From assembly GCA_934167165.1 (NCBI GenBank), contig CAKPKG010000002.1, positions 1 to 64,000 of the forward strand: DNA of 64,000 bases. Reading direction: 5' to 3'. The first letter of the stretch is position 1; each line of letters begins with the position of its first letter. Positions 48,178-56,989 of the stretch are shown here, in pieces. Below the pieces are notes generated by a model. That model saw only the letters and a program-made list of their open reading frames with translations. It was not told the DNA's origin and did not search any database. Origin of the DNA: an uncultured Clostridia bacterium. GTDB taxonomy: Bacteria > Bacillota > Clostridia > TANB77 > CAG-508. The position numbers and the translations under genes were made by a program.

Positions 48178-49179
48178 AATCTCTATAGAAATTGCATGAG
48201 CAATTCCGGGAATTGATTCACCTTGTTGAGAAGAAGTTGCATTAGTAAGTGCACCAGTTGCAATTAAAAGAATTTTCTTTAATTTCTTTTGTTTTAGTTG
48301 ATTAAATAGATATCCAGAAAACACACTTGCACAACAAGCACATCCAGAACCACCTGAATGTGTATCTTGATTTTCTTTATCAAAAATCATTACTCCACAA
48401 TCATTATAATTATTTTTAATGTTATAGCCTTTAGATTGACAAAGCTCTATTGAAATTTCTTTTCCAATATAACCTAAATCACCAGAAAAAATTCCATCAT
48501 AATAACTAGGATTTCTTCCAGTGTCTTTGAAATGAGCAACTAATGTGTCTACAAAAGCAGGTGCCATTGCAGCTCCCATGTTATTTGAATCTTTTATACC
48601 CATATCAACTATTTTCCCAGTAGTTATATTTGTAATAAAAGGACCTTGACCAGTTTTGGAAATTATTGCTGAACCAGAACCTGTAACAGTCCATTGAGAT
48701 GAAGGTGGCCTTTGATTTCCAAGCTCTAAAGGAAACCTAAATTGCTTTTCTGCACTACAAAAATGGCTAGAAGCAGCACAAAGAATATTACTTGCACCAT
48801 TTCCGTCAATAAAAACAGAACCTAAACTTAAGGCTTCTACAAAAGTTGAACAAGCACCAAAAATACCGAAAAAAGGAATGTTTAAATCTCTTAAGCCAAA
48901 ACTAGAAGATATACATTGATTAAGTAAATCACCTGCAAAACAATAATCTATTTGATCAACTGGAATTTTAGATTTTATAATACTCAAATTTACAGTTTCT
49001 TTTATAATTTTGCTTTCAGCTTTTTCCCAGGTTTTTTCTCCCCAAAATTCATCTTCTAAACACTTGTCAAAATACTTTGCAAGAGGACCACCAGCTTCTT
49101 TTGGACCAACAATGCAAGCGGTGTCTAAGATTGTTATTGGATTATCAAATTTGATAGTTTGAGAACCTATTTTTTTCAT
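48175..49179 (-). CDS. spoVAD: SpoVAD, spore DPA-binding protein
   Basis: The 334-aa protein has a thiolase-like fold with FFGIFGACSTFVEAL around the conserved Cys region. SHFCSAEKQFRFPLELGNQ and DTHSGGSGCACCASV are family hallmarks. In Bacillus SpoVAD binds dipicolinic acid and is essential for its uptake into spores. Length is full. Start ATG 49179 follows GGAGGTAT on the minus strand. The gene is bracketed by inverted repeat copies G and H. Confidence 0.95.
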   Translation of the reverse strand: MKKIGSQTIKFDNPITILDTACIVGPKEAGGPLAKYFDKCLEDEFWGEKTWEKAESKIIKETVNLSIIKSKIPVDQIDYCFAGDLLNQCISSSFGLRDLNIPFFGIFGACSTFVEALSLGSVFIDGNGASNILCAASSHFCSAEKQFRFPLELGNQRPPSSQWTVTGSGSAIISKTGQGPFITNITTGKIVDMGIKDSNNMGAAMAPAFVDTLVAHFKDTGRNPSYYDGIFSGDLGYIGKEISIELCQSKGYNIKNNYNDCGVMIFDKENQDTHSGGSGCACCASVFSGYLFNQLKQKKLKKILLIATGALTNATSSQQGESIPGIAHAISIEI

Positions 49180-49202
49180 ATAATACCTCCAGAATAATTA
49201 TA

Positions 49203-49335
49203 TAAATTGTTTAATTGAGGTGAGAGGTGTGATGTTGGAAGTGGGATTTGTAGGGCAAGGCTTCGTAGACTTTTCCCTATTCTTCACACCTCTCACCTCA
49301 CACTTCGCACTTCGTGAAATTCCAATTTGTTTAAT
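49203..49335. repeat. Intergenic palindromic repeat, copy H (inverted relative to G)
   Basis: Its reverse complement matches copy G over most of its length, including about 80 nearly unbroken bases. It separates spoVAC from spoVAD. Confidence 0.88.
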
Positions 49336-49349
49336 TTAATAAAATTTGC

Positions 49350-49814
49350 TTATACTAATGTTATAGCTTGTGTGTTAAAAATTAAATATACTATTCCAAC
49401 TAGAATTGATGCAGAAATTCCGTATACCAATACTGGACCTGCAACAGTGAACATTTTTGCGCCTACGCCCATAACATAACCTTCTGATTTATATTCCATT
49501 GCAGGAGAAACTATTGAGTTTGCAAAACCTGTAATAGGAACAAGAGAACCAGCACCGGCAAATTTACCAATCTTATTAAATATATTAAGACCAGTTAAAA
49601 ATGCACTTAAAAATATTAATAATATAGAAACAATTGTAGAACTAATATCTTGTGAAAGACCTCTAAATTTGCAAATTTCCATAATAAATTGCCCGATGGT
49701 GCAAATCAAGCCACCGACCAAAAATGCATTTAAACAGTTCTTCCATATAGGAGAATTAGGCGATTTTTTATCAACATATTCTTGATATTCTTTTTGAGTG
49801 TTAATTGGTTCCAT
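49350..49814 (-). CDS. spoVAC: SpoVAC, spore DPA channel subunit
   Basis: The 154-aa membrane protein has several hydrophobic helices, the AFLVGGLICTIGQ motif and GAGSLVPITGFANS, both typical of SpoVAC. In Bacillus it forms a mechanosensitive channel for Ca-dipicolinate release. SD AAAGGAGG on the minus strand. It is the first spoVA gene here, 12 bases after the dodecin gene. Confidence 0.94.
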   Translation of the reverse strand: MEPINTQKEYQEYVDKKSPNSPIWKNCLNAFLVGGLICTIGQFIMEICKFRGLSQDISSTIVSILLIFLSAFLTGLNIFNKIGKFAGAGSLVPITGFANSIVSPAMEYKSEGYVMGVGAKMFTVAGPVLVYGISASILVGIVYLIFNTQAITLV

Positions 49815-49826
49815 TGCTTTCCTCCT

Positions 49827-50039
49827 TTAAATTCTTTTCTCATCAATATTAAAGGTGAGATCAATAGTAGAATAATATTCTATTATTTTGTTACCATCTA
49901 TTTTTGCTTTTTGTTCTAAAACAGTAACAGAAGAAATGTAGTCTATTGTTTTGGATGCTTCTTGAATTGTTTTTGTAATTGCATCTTTCCAAGAAACATT
50001 AGAAATACCAGTTAATTTTAAATGTTTTTCGATTGACAT
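49827..50039 (-). CDS. Dodecin-like small protein
   Basis: The 70-aa protein matches the dodecin size and pattern: an N-terminal strand with KHLKLTGIS, a helix rich in A and T (WKDAITKTIQEASKT), then two strands. Dodecins form dodecameric shells that bind flavin or related ligands. It seems to lead the spoVAC operon. A role in spores is only suggested by that position. Confidence 0.75.
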   Translation of the reverse strand: MSIEKHLKLTGISNVSWKDAITKTIQEASKTIDYISSVTVLEQKAKIDGNKIIEYYSTIDLTFNIDEKRI

Positions 50040-50344
50040 TTTTCAAAACCTCCAAAAATAAAGATAAGATTATAATTTCCTAAAATACTAAAAATATGCA
50101 ATTTTTATAATAAAAAAACAATATTACATTTTTATTACAATTAGATTACAATTAAGCCAAAAATATTGACTTTTAGGGAACATATTGTAAAATTGATATA
50201 AAGAAAAATTGACTAAAATAGCAGATTTTGGTTAATTTTAAAAAAAGTTCAAGTTTAACAATATAAAAAATGTAAATCATAATTTATATATAATTATTAC
50301 GGAACAAAGCGTTTCAAAAATTAAAAATAAAAACTAAGGAGAAA
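50040..50344. other. Gene-free region between divergent dodecin/spoVA and pilus operons
   Basis: About 300 very AT-rich bases must hold both promoters. I see several TATAAT-like elements but no hexamer pair with convincing spacing, and no clear forespore sigma-factor sites. Confidence 0.4.
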
Positions 50345-51994
50345 ATGATGTCAAGCTGTTTAGGTCTTTATATAGAGAATAATATAATTAAATATGCTAA
50401 AACTTCAAAAGAAAGAGAAACAGTAAAAGTAGAATCTTTTGGGGTTAAGTTCTATGATAATTTAGAAGAAACAATAAAACAAATTGTAAGTGAAACATTT
50501 AGTTTCAAAACACCAATTAGTACAAATTTATCCGATGAAAAATACACATATTCTAATTTGTTTAGCTTACTTAGAAAAAAAGACTTAGACAAAGCAATTA
50601 GTACAGAATTTGATTATTTCTGCACAGAAAATAGAAAGAACAGAAAGGCATTAGAATATAGAACAATATTAACAGAAAACTTAGAAGATAAAGACAAAGT
50701 TGGAGTAATGTATGCATATGCAGAGAGAGCAAATATTGTTGGAAAAATGCAATCGCTAGACAATTATAGAGTAAGTAGCATTGTTCCATTGCCAATAGCT
50801 ATAAAATCTTTAAATAATTTTGATACTCAAAGAAATACAATAATAATAAATATAGAATCGCAAACGAGTATTACAACATTAGTAAATGGAAAAATATATA
50901 GAATTAATACAATTGAAGATGGAATGAAACAAATATTAGATGACATATCAACAAAGGAAAATTCATATGCAAAAGCTTATGAAATATGTAAAAATACTAC
51001 TATATATACAACAGAGGGAAGAAATTTGCAAATAGAAGAAAACGAATATTTACAAGATATTATGCCAAGATTATACAATATAGTAGAAAAAGTAAAAGCA
51101 ATTATGGCCGAAAATAGTATAGAAATTGAAGACATATATATCACGGGCTCAGCTAGTGTAATAAACAATATAGATTTATACTTTCAAGAAAACTTTCCAG
51201 ATAAAAAATGTGAAATACTAGTACCTTTTTTTGCCAAAAGAAGCAATTTTAAAATAAATATAAAAGATTATATAGAAGTGAACTCTGCTATAGCATTGGC
51301 TTTAGAAGGATTGGGATTAGGAACAAAAGAAGCAAACTTTAAACATAATGGCCAATTTGAGAAAATAGCCCAAATGTTTACAGTAGAAAAAGCTGAAAAA
51401 AGTAATAACAGTGAAAATAAGAAAGCTAAAACATCAAGTAATAGTGTTGGTAGTTTATTTAAAATGGACTTTGGCGAAAAATTAGACGGAACAGAAAAAT
51501 GGCTAATAAGAACAGCAGTATCAATATTACTTTTGTTAGTTGTTTACATTACTTTTACAAAGATATTAATGTCGCAAATAAATAATAAAAATTCAGAAAT
51601 TGATGCATTTATTAGTGATTCACAAACAAAAATTGCAGAAGTAGAGAACTATAATAAGTTATTAAAAACTAGAACAGGAACTTATAATTCATTAATTGAG
51701 CAGATAGATAAACAAAATGAGAGAATTTCAGAATTAAATGCAAAGAAAAATGCAATACCTAATTTACTAAATAAATTGATGTTCTCAATTCCAAAAGAAG
51801 TACAATTAGTATCAATTACAAATACAAATGGTAAAAATGTACAAATAGTTGCACAAGCAAAAAAATATGAACAATTAGGATATTTTATTGCTAGCATAAA
51901 GAATGAAGGAATATTAATTGATGTAACTTCAACTTCAGGAAACAAAAATGATGAACTTATAAAAGTTACGATAAATGGAAATTTAAATTATTAA
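50345..51994 (+). CDS. PilM-PilN fusion, type IV pilus inner-membrane assembly protein
   Basis: The 549-aa protein combines two functions usually on separate genes. Residues 1-330 form an actin-like PilM domain (YIENNIIKYA, IYITGSASVINNI). Residues about 380-549 have one membrane helix, a coiled coil and a PilN-type periplasmic fold. In other pili, PilM binds the tail of PilN to link the cytoplasmic ATPase to the membrane platform, so a fusion is mechanically sensible. It heads the pilus operon. The pilO-like gene follows. Confidence 0.85.
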   Translation: MMSSCLGLYIENNIIKYAKTSKERETVKVESFGVKFYDNLEETIKQIVSETFSFKTPISTNLSDEKYTYSNLFSLLRKKDLDKAISTEFDYFCTENRKNRKALEYRTILTENLEDKDKVGVMYAYAERANIVGKMQSLDNYRVSSIVPLPIAIKSLNNFDTQRNTIIINIESQTSITTLVNGKIYRINTIEDGMKQILDDISTKENSYAKAYEICKNTTIYTTEGRNLQIEENEYLQDIMPRLYNIVEKVKAIMAENSIEIEDIYITGSASVINNIDLYFQENFPDKKCEILVPFFAKRSNFKINIKDYIEVNSAIALALEGLGLGTKEANFKHNGQFEKIAQMFTVEKAEKSNNSENKKAKTSSNSVGSLFKMDFGEKLDGTEKWLIRTAVSILLLLVVYITFTKILMSQINNKNSEIDAFISDSQTKIAEVENYNKLLKTRTGTYNSLIEQIDKQNERISELNAKKNAIPNLLNKLMFSIPKEVQLVSITNTNGKNVQIVAQAKKYEQLGYFIASIKNEGILIDVTSTSGNKNDELIKVTINGNLNY

Positions 51995-52012
51995 TGTAAA
52001 GAGGAGTACGTT

Positions 52013-52693
52013 GTGAAAAAATTATTAATTTCAATTATAATAATATTATTGCTAGGACTTTGCTATGTTGTGGGAACAAAGGGTATAAAAATAGGAGCAT
52101 TAAAACTAGAAAGTATAAAAGATATTCAAACAGCTAGCGAGAATTTAGAAGGAAAATTTGATGAAAGTAAAGAAATTTCTGCAAAAACTTATCCAACTTC
52201 TATAGATGACCTAGACGAAGTAGTAAAAGAGTTAAAAATAGCAAAACAACAATACGAAGCAAAAATTGCAGGAGATCCAAATGCTAGTACATCTTTAGGA
52301 GTAATACAAGTAGATAAATATAACATAGAATATTTATGGACTATTATAGGTAATTACGCTACTAAAAACGGTGTAAAATTAACTTTAGATATAAAATCTA
52401 CAAATACAAGTGATGTTTACGATTTAAATTTTAAAGTTCAAGGTAAATATGTAGGAATAACAGACTTTATATATAATCTAGAAGATGATGATGAACTAAA
52501 ATTTGAGATTAGTGATTTTAAAATTTCGTCTCAAAATGATGAAACAAAAGCAAATACAAATACAATAGCTCAAAATAATTCTGCAAAAAACAACACGTCA
52601 AACAAAAATAATACAAACTCAACAAATAAAAATGATGGAATTAACCTATATGCTTCGTTTACAGTAGAAAATATAGGCATAAATTTAAAATAA
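52013..52693 (+). CDS. PilO-like type IV pilus protein
   Basis: The 226-aa protein starts at GTG 52013 after GAGGAG. It has one N-terminal membrane helix, a coiled-coil stretch, a compact alpha/beta region near residues 90-170 and a low-complexity Asn/Thr/Lys-rich segment. Position after pilM-pilN and the fold pattern suggest PilO, but sequence motifs are weak in this family. Confidence 0.7.
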   Translation: MKKLLISIIIILLLGLCYVVGTKGIKIGALKLESIKDIQTASENLEGKFDESKEISAKTYPTSIDDLDEVVKELKIAKQQYEAKIAGDPNASTSLGVIQVDKYNIEYLWTIIGNYATKNGVKLTLDIKSTNTSDVYDLNFKVQGKYVGITDFIYNLEDDDELKFEISDFKISSQNDETKANTNTIAQNNSAKNNTSNKNNTNSTNKNDGINLYASFTVENIGINLK

Positions 52694-52709
52694 TAATTTG
52701 GAGGACTTT

Positions 52710-53138
52710 ATGGCAAAATCAATTTTTAAAGAAATTATAATATTTTTGCTATTATTAGTGGCTATAGCATTAATACTTGGAATTTTGTTTTATAATTATA
52801 TTCCTAGTAATAAAACAGTGCCTGTTGCATTAAAACAATATGAGTTATCAGAAGAGGCAAAAGAGGAATTAAAAGAAACAATGTCGCAAACTAGTGAAAA
52901 TATAGTTAAAACATACTCAATAGGAGACACAGATTTAAGCGTATATGAAACTACTAAGGATTATAATAAAGGAAAAGTAAATCCTTTTGAGGATTATACA
53001 ACTGGAACAATAAGTGGTACACAAAATAGTAATACAACAGATAAAAACAATACAAGCACAACAAATAATAATAGTACAACAAATAATATAAATTCTAGAA
53101 ATAATGAAGTATTTTTCCCAGGCGGAAAAAATCAATAA
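52710..53138 (+). CDS. Small membrane protein of the pilus operon
   Basis: The 142-aa product starts at ATG 52710, directly after GGAGGACTTT. It has one N-terminal membrane helix, a charged segment and an Asn/Thr-rich tail ending NEVFFPGGKNQ. I cannot assign a family. The place between the PilO-like gene and the pilin suggests a pilus assembly (PilP-like) role, which is inference. Confidence 0.65.
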   Translation: MAKSIFKEIIIFLLLLVAIALILGILFYNYIPSNKTVPVALKQYELSEEAKEELKETMSQTSENIVKTYSIGDTDLSVYETTKDYNKGKVNPFEDYTTGTISGTQNSNTTDKNNTSTTNNNSTTNNINSRNNEVFFPGGKNQ

Positions 53139-53201
53139 TTTTGGTAATATTTATTAATATATAAATATATACAATACAAAAATAAAGGAGGGAAACAAAA
53201 G

Positions 53202-53426
53202 ATGAAAGAACAAAAAGGTATTACATTAGTTGCTTTAGTAATAACAATAATAGTAATGTTAATATTGGTTGTAGTAACAGTAACACTTGCAAACCAAAAT
53301 GGAGGATTATTCCAAACAGCAAGAAATGCAGCAAATGGCACAGCTAATGCAGCACAAGAAGAGCAAAATCTTGCAGACGGTTATATTAACGGAAAAACTC
53401 TAGAACAAATAGCAAATGGCGAATAG
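53202..53426 (+). CDS. Type IV pilin-like protein (major pilin candidate)
   Basis: The 74-aa prepilin has a short basic leader MKEQKG, then the hydrophobic helix ITLVALVITIIVMLILVVV. Cleavage after the Gly by a prepilin peptidase is predicted. The residue at mature position 5 is Ala/Val-type, not the usual Glu. The globular part is only about 45 residues. The SD GGAGGG is strong. The following gene is a prepilin-peptidase homologue. Confidence 0.85.
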   Translation: MKEQKGITLVALVITIIVMLILVVVTVTLANQNGGLFQTARNAANGTANAAQEEQNLADGYINGKTLEQIANGE

Positions 53427-53527
53427 AGTAATTTAATAAAATAGTAATTCTATTAAACTTATATGGCATATGCATTAATTATATGTATATGCCTAAAATT
53501 CTATTAAGCATATAAAAGGAGAAAAAA

Positions 53528-54316
53528 TTGGAAGCAATGATATACATAGCAATTTTTATAATAGGAACATTATTTGGAAGTTTTTTTACACTTGCAACAT
53601 ATAGAATTCCATTAAAACAAGATATTACACATAAAAGGTCATATTGCCCAAACTGTAATCACAGGTTAGAATTTTGGGATATGATACCTATATTTAGTTA
53701 TATATTTCTAAAAGGAAAATGTAGATATTGTAAACAAAAAATAAAACCAAGATATCTTCTTTTAGAGTTTTTTTCTGGAACAACCTTTCTGCTATTTGCA
53801 ATTTCTATAAAACTAAATATATTTAAGTTGAATGTAAATACAGTTGTATATTTAATATATGGATTATTATATATTTCTACATTATTTTTAATAGCAGGAA
53901 TAGAAAAACAAAGCGGTAAAATTCAAAAGTCTGTATTAATATTTGGATTTGTTATAGATGCAATATATATAGTATATTTATATATATTTAATTTTGATAT
54001 ATATAAATATGTTATATACTTAGCAATAGCATTAATATTGCTTATAATAGATGTGATTATTTGCAAAAAGAGTGAAAAACAAAACTATATTTTGCCTATT
54101 CTAGCTTTATGCTTTTATATGGCAAGTACAACAAATGAAAAAACAGTAATTTTATCAGTTACGTGTACTGTATTATTAGCAATAATAACACGAACACTAA
54201 TTAAAACAAAAAAAATAAAAGGACAGCAAAAACATATAAGCATAGGAGCATACCTATGTTTTGCGAATATTGTGTTTTTTATAATACAAAATTTTATTTC
54301 AGGAGTTAATATATGA
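53528..54316 (+). CDS. Prepilin peptidase homologue with altered aspartate sites
   Basis: The 262-aa protein (TTG start 53528 after AAAAGGAG) has the N-terminal A24 domain with GTLFGSFFTLATYRIP and the zinc-type CPNCNHRL and CRYCKQKI pairs, and six or more helices. In active enzymes two aspartates, one in a D-x-x-x-x-x-I-P context and one in GxGD, do the proteolysis. Here the first region reads AGIEKQSGKI and no GxGD is seen. The methylation/N-terminal half thus looks normal, but the peptidase half is degenerate or strongly diverged. It overlaps the next gene by four bases. Confidence 0.8.
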   Translation: MEAMIYIAIFIIGTLFGSFFTLATYRIPLKQDITHKRSYCPNCNHRLEFWDMIPIFSYIFLKGKCRYCKQKIKPRYLLLEFFSGTTFLLFAISIKLNIFKLNVNTVVYLIYGLLYISTLFLIAGIEKQSGKIQKSVLIFGFVIDAIYIVYLYIFNFDIYKYVIYLAIALILLIIDVIICKKSEKQNYILPILALCFYMASTTNEKTVILSVTCTVLLAIITRTLIKTKKIKGQQKHISIGAYLCFANIVFFIIQNFISGVNI

Positions 54317-55263
54317 AAAAGTTTTTAAAAAACAATAAAGGACTAACAGGAGCAGATGCTTTACTTGCAGTTGCACTAATAGTACTATTTTCTGGGATTA
54401 TTGCAACAATTTCTTATAATATATATATTGCAACAAGCTCGTTAAAAAGGTCATCAAAAGCTACAGAATATATAACAAATGTTTTTGAACATGCCAAAAA
54501 AGAATATTATGATGATGTAACTGAAGAAAAATTAGTAGAATATTTTAATACTAATTTTAAAGACAAGAAAACCGAAGCATTTGTTAGTAATGATGAACAA
54601 TTAAACACATCAGATAAACCATATATAATTAAAATATCTGTTACAAGTTATAATGCAACAGAGAACAATGAAGAAAAATTAGATTTAGTAAAAGAAATAG
54701 AAGTTAATGTTAAATATAAGTTGGGAAACAAAACAAAAGACATAAATATGAAAACAGCAAAGGCAAGAGAGACACTAGAAACACCCAATAAGCCTGATTT
54801 AAGTCAAATAACTACATCTCAAGGAGAATATGTATATCCAATAAAATATGCAAATAATAGATGGCAAGTAGTAAGTGATGACACAAATTGGTACAATTAT
54901 GAAAATGGGGTATGGGCTAGTGTATTAATTGCAAAAACACAAAAGCAAATAGGGGACAGCGTTGCAGAGGAAGACGGTACAATTAAATTATGGATACCAA
55001 GATTTGCTTATTTAAGTTCAGATGATAGTAGCGTAGAATTTTTATATAAAAATACTAATAAAAAAATAGAAGTAAAAAATAAGATAACAGAAATTAAAGA
55101 AAAAACTACAGGAAGTATTGTAAATGATGAAGCATTCAATTCAGCAAGTGGCAGTTTAACTGGTATATGGGTTACAAAAGAAGATTTAACTAGCCAACCA
55201 TATTCTATTTTAAATGAAAGCAAATACAAACTTACAACAGATATATATAATAATTTATGGTAA
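54313..55263 (+). CDS. Large pilin-like (minor pilin) protein
   Basis: The 316-aa protein begins with a basic leader MKKFLKNNKG and a hydrophobic helix LTGADALLAVALIVLFSGIIAT. This is a prepilin-like N-terminus with possible cleavage after the Gly. The long extracellular region has Trp-rich segments such as WYNYENGVWASVLIA. It may be the tip or an accessory pilin. It overlaps the prepilin-peptidase homologue by four bases. Confidence 0.75.
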   Translation: MKKFLKNNKGLTGADALLAVALIVLFSGIIATISYNIYIATSSLKRSSKATEYITNVFEHAKKEYYDDVTEEKLVEYFNTNFKDKKTEAFVSNDEQLNTSDKPYIIKISVTSYNATENNEEKLDLVKEIEVNVKYKLGNKTKDINMKTAKARETLETPNKPDLSQITTSQGEYVYPIKYANNRWQVVSDDTNWYNYENGVWASVLIAKTQKQIGDSVAEEDGTIKLWIPRFAYLSSDDSSVEFLYKNTNKKIEVKNKITEIKEKTTGSIVNDEAFNSASGSLTGIWVTKEDLTSQPYSILNESKYKLTTDIYNNLW

Positions 55264-55349
55264 TTGTTGGTAATATTAAAAAAACATATAAAAAAACAAC
55301 TAAATATATTATAATGTATATATAAGTGCACATAAGAGGAGGAAGTAGT

Positions 55350-56975
55350 ATGGATGCTAAAAAAAGAGGACCAATAGGAATAGAACTAGTAAAAAGAGGA
55401 CTAATAAATGAAGATGACATTAATAAAGCATTAGAATACCAAAGAGAACACCCTAATAAAAGAATAGTAGAGGTAATAAGTTTACTTAATTTATGTGATG
55501 AGTATTCATTAGTTGAAGCTTTAGGGGACATTCTAGATGAAAGAGCAATTATATTAACACAAAGCGATATAAAAATAAATCCAGCAGATTATATATCGAT
55601 AGATGTTATTAAACAAAATAATGCTATTCCATTCGAAATAACAGGAAGTAAAATAAAAGTATGCTTTGCTGATACTTTAAATAAAAAAGCTATAGATACT
55701 GTTAGATTAATTCTTTTAAATAAAGGATTAGTAATGGAAAGATATATTACTTTTGAAAAAAATATAACTACTATAATAGAAACATTGGAAGGAAGAGCAA
55801 CAGATACAATCAATTCTAATGCAGATACAACAGGATTAGTAGATAGCATAATAAAAACTGCAATTCAAAAAAGAGCAAGTGATATTCATATAGAACCATT
55901 AAGTGACCAAGTAAGAGTAAGATACAGAATAGATGGAGAGCTTGTAAATGCCGTTAAAATACCTAAAGAAAAACAAACACAAATAATAGGAAGATTAAAA
56001 GCAATATCAAATATGTTTCAAGAAAAGCAAGAGTCACAAGATGGTAGAATTATAATGTATCCAGATTACAATATTCGTGTATCATCACAAAAAAACATTT
56101 ATGGTGAAAAATTTGTTTTAAGATTACTAAAAAAGAACATGAATATTAGGGGATTAGCTGATTTAGGATTTCCAAATGACGAAAAATTTATTAAATCTAG
56201 TTTTGATAGAAGAAATAGTATAACAATAATTGCAGCCCCAACAGGAGAAGGAAAAACTACAACTTTATATAGTATAATTGATTATTTAAATAGGCCACAG
56301 ATTAATATAACCACAATAGAAGATCCCGTAGAAATTCGTATTGCTGGATTAAATCAAATAGAAATAAATGAAAAATTGACTTTTTCAGATTCATTAAGAA
56401 CAGTATTAAGACAAGATCCAGACATAATTTTAGTGGGTGAAATTAGAGATAGAGAAACGGCAGAAATAGCTGTTCAAGCAGGACAAACAGGACATTATGT
56501 ATTATCTACAATCCATACAATTGACAGTATAGAGGTAATTACAAGATTAAGAAAAATGGGAGTATCAAATTATGATATTTCTAGTACAGTTGGTACATCT
56601 GTATCACAAAGACTTGTAAGAAAAATATGCAAAAAATGTGGTCACAAAAGAGAATTTAATGATGAAGAAAGGGAAATAATAAAAAAAATAGGGGAAAAAT
56701 ATGGAGTAGAATTTGACTTAACAGATAAATATACATATGATGCTGTTGGATGTAAAGAATGCAACAATAGTGGATATTATGATAGAATAGGAATATTTGA
56801 AGTTCTTACTATGGAAGATAATATAAAAGAGTTAATAGTAAATGGAGCATCTAGTATAGAAATAAGAAAAGAAGCACTAAAAAATGGATTTAAGCCAATT
56901 GCAGTGGATGGTATAAATAAAGTAATAAATGGAATAACTACACTAGATGAACTTGATAGAAAAATTATATTATAG
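55350..56975 (+). CDS. pilB: PilB, type IV pilus extension ATPase
   Basis: I chose ATG 55350, after GAGGAGG, over ATG 55326. The 541-aa protein has an N-terminal GspE-N domain, Walker A APTGEGKTTT, an Asp box with EDPVEIR, Walker B IILVGEIRDRETAE, and a late tetracysteine zinc motif CKKCGH/CKECNN. It powers pilus polymerisation at the cytoplasmic face. Retraction ATPase gene pilT follows in 14 bases. Confidence 0.95.
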   Translation: MDAKKRGPIGIELVKRGLINEDDINKALEYQREHPNKRIVEVISLLNLCDEYSLVEALGDILDERAIILTQSDIKINPADYISIDVIKQNNAIPFEITGSKIKVCFADTLNKKAIDTVRLILLNKGLVMERYITFEKNITTIIETLEGRATDTINSNADTTGLVDSIIKTAIQKRASDIHIEPLSDQVRVRYRIDGELVNAVKIPKEKQTQIIGRLKAISNMFQEKQESQDGRIIMYPDYNIRVSSQKNIYGEKFVLRLLKKNMNIRGLADLGFPNDEKFIKSSFDRRNSITIIAAPTGEGKTTTLYSIIDYLNRPQINITTIEDPVEIRIAGLNQIEINEKLTFSDSLRTVLRQDPDIILVGEIRDRETAEIAVQAGQTGHYVLSTIHTIDSIEVITRLRKMGVSNYDISSTVGTSVSQRLVRKICKKCGHKREFNDEEREIIKKIGEKYGVEFDLTDKYTYDAVGCKECNNSGYYDRIGIFEVLTMEDNIKELIVNGASSIEIRKEALKNGFKPIAVDGINKVINGITTLDELDRKIIL

Positions 56976-56989
56976 TAGGAGGAACAGTA

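Noticed and set aside
20095..49335. CRISPR array
   Set aside because: The repeats are about 130-bp palindromes separated by whole genes, without regular spacers, and no cas genes are present.
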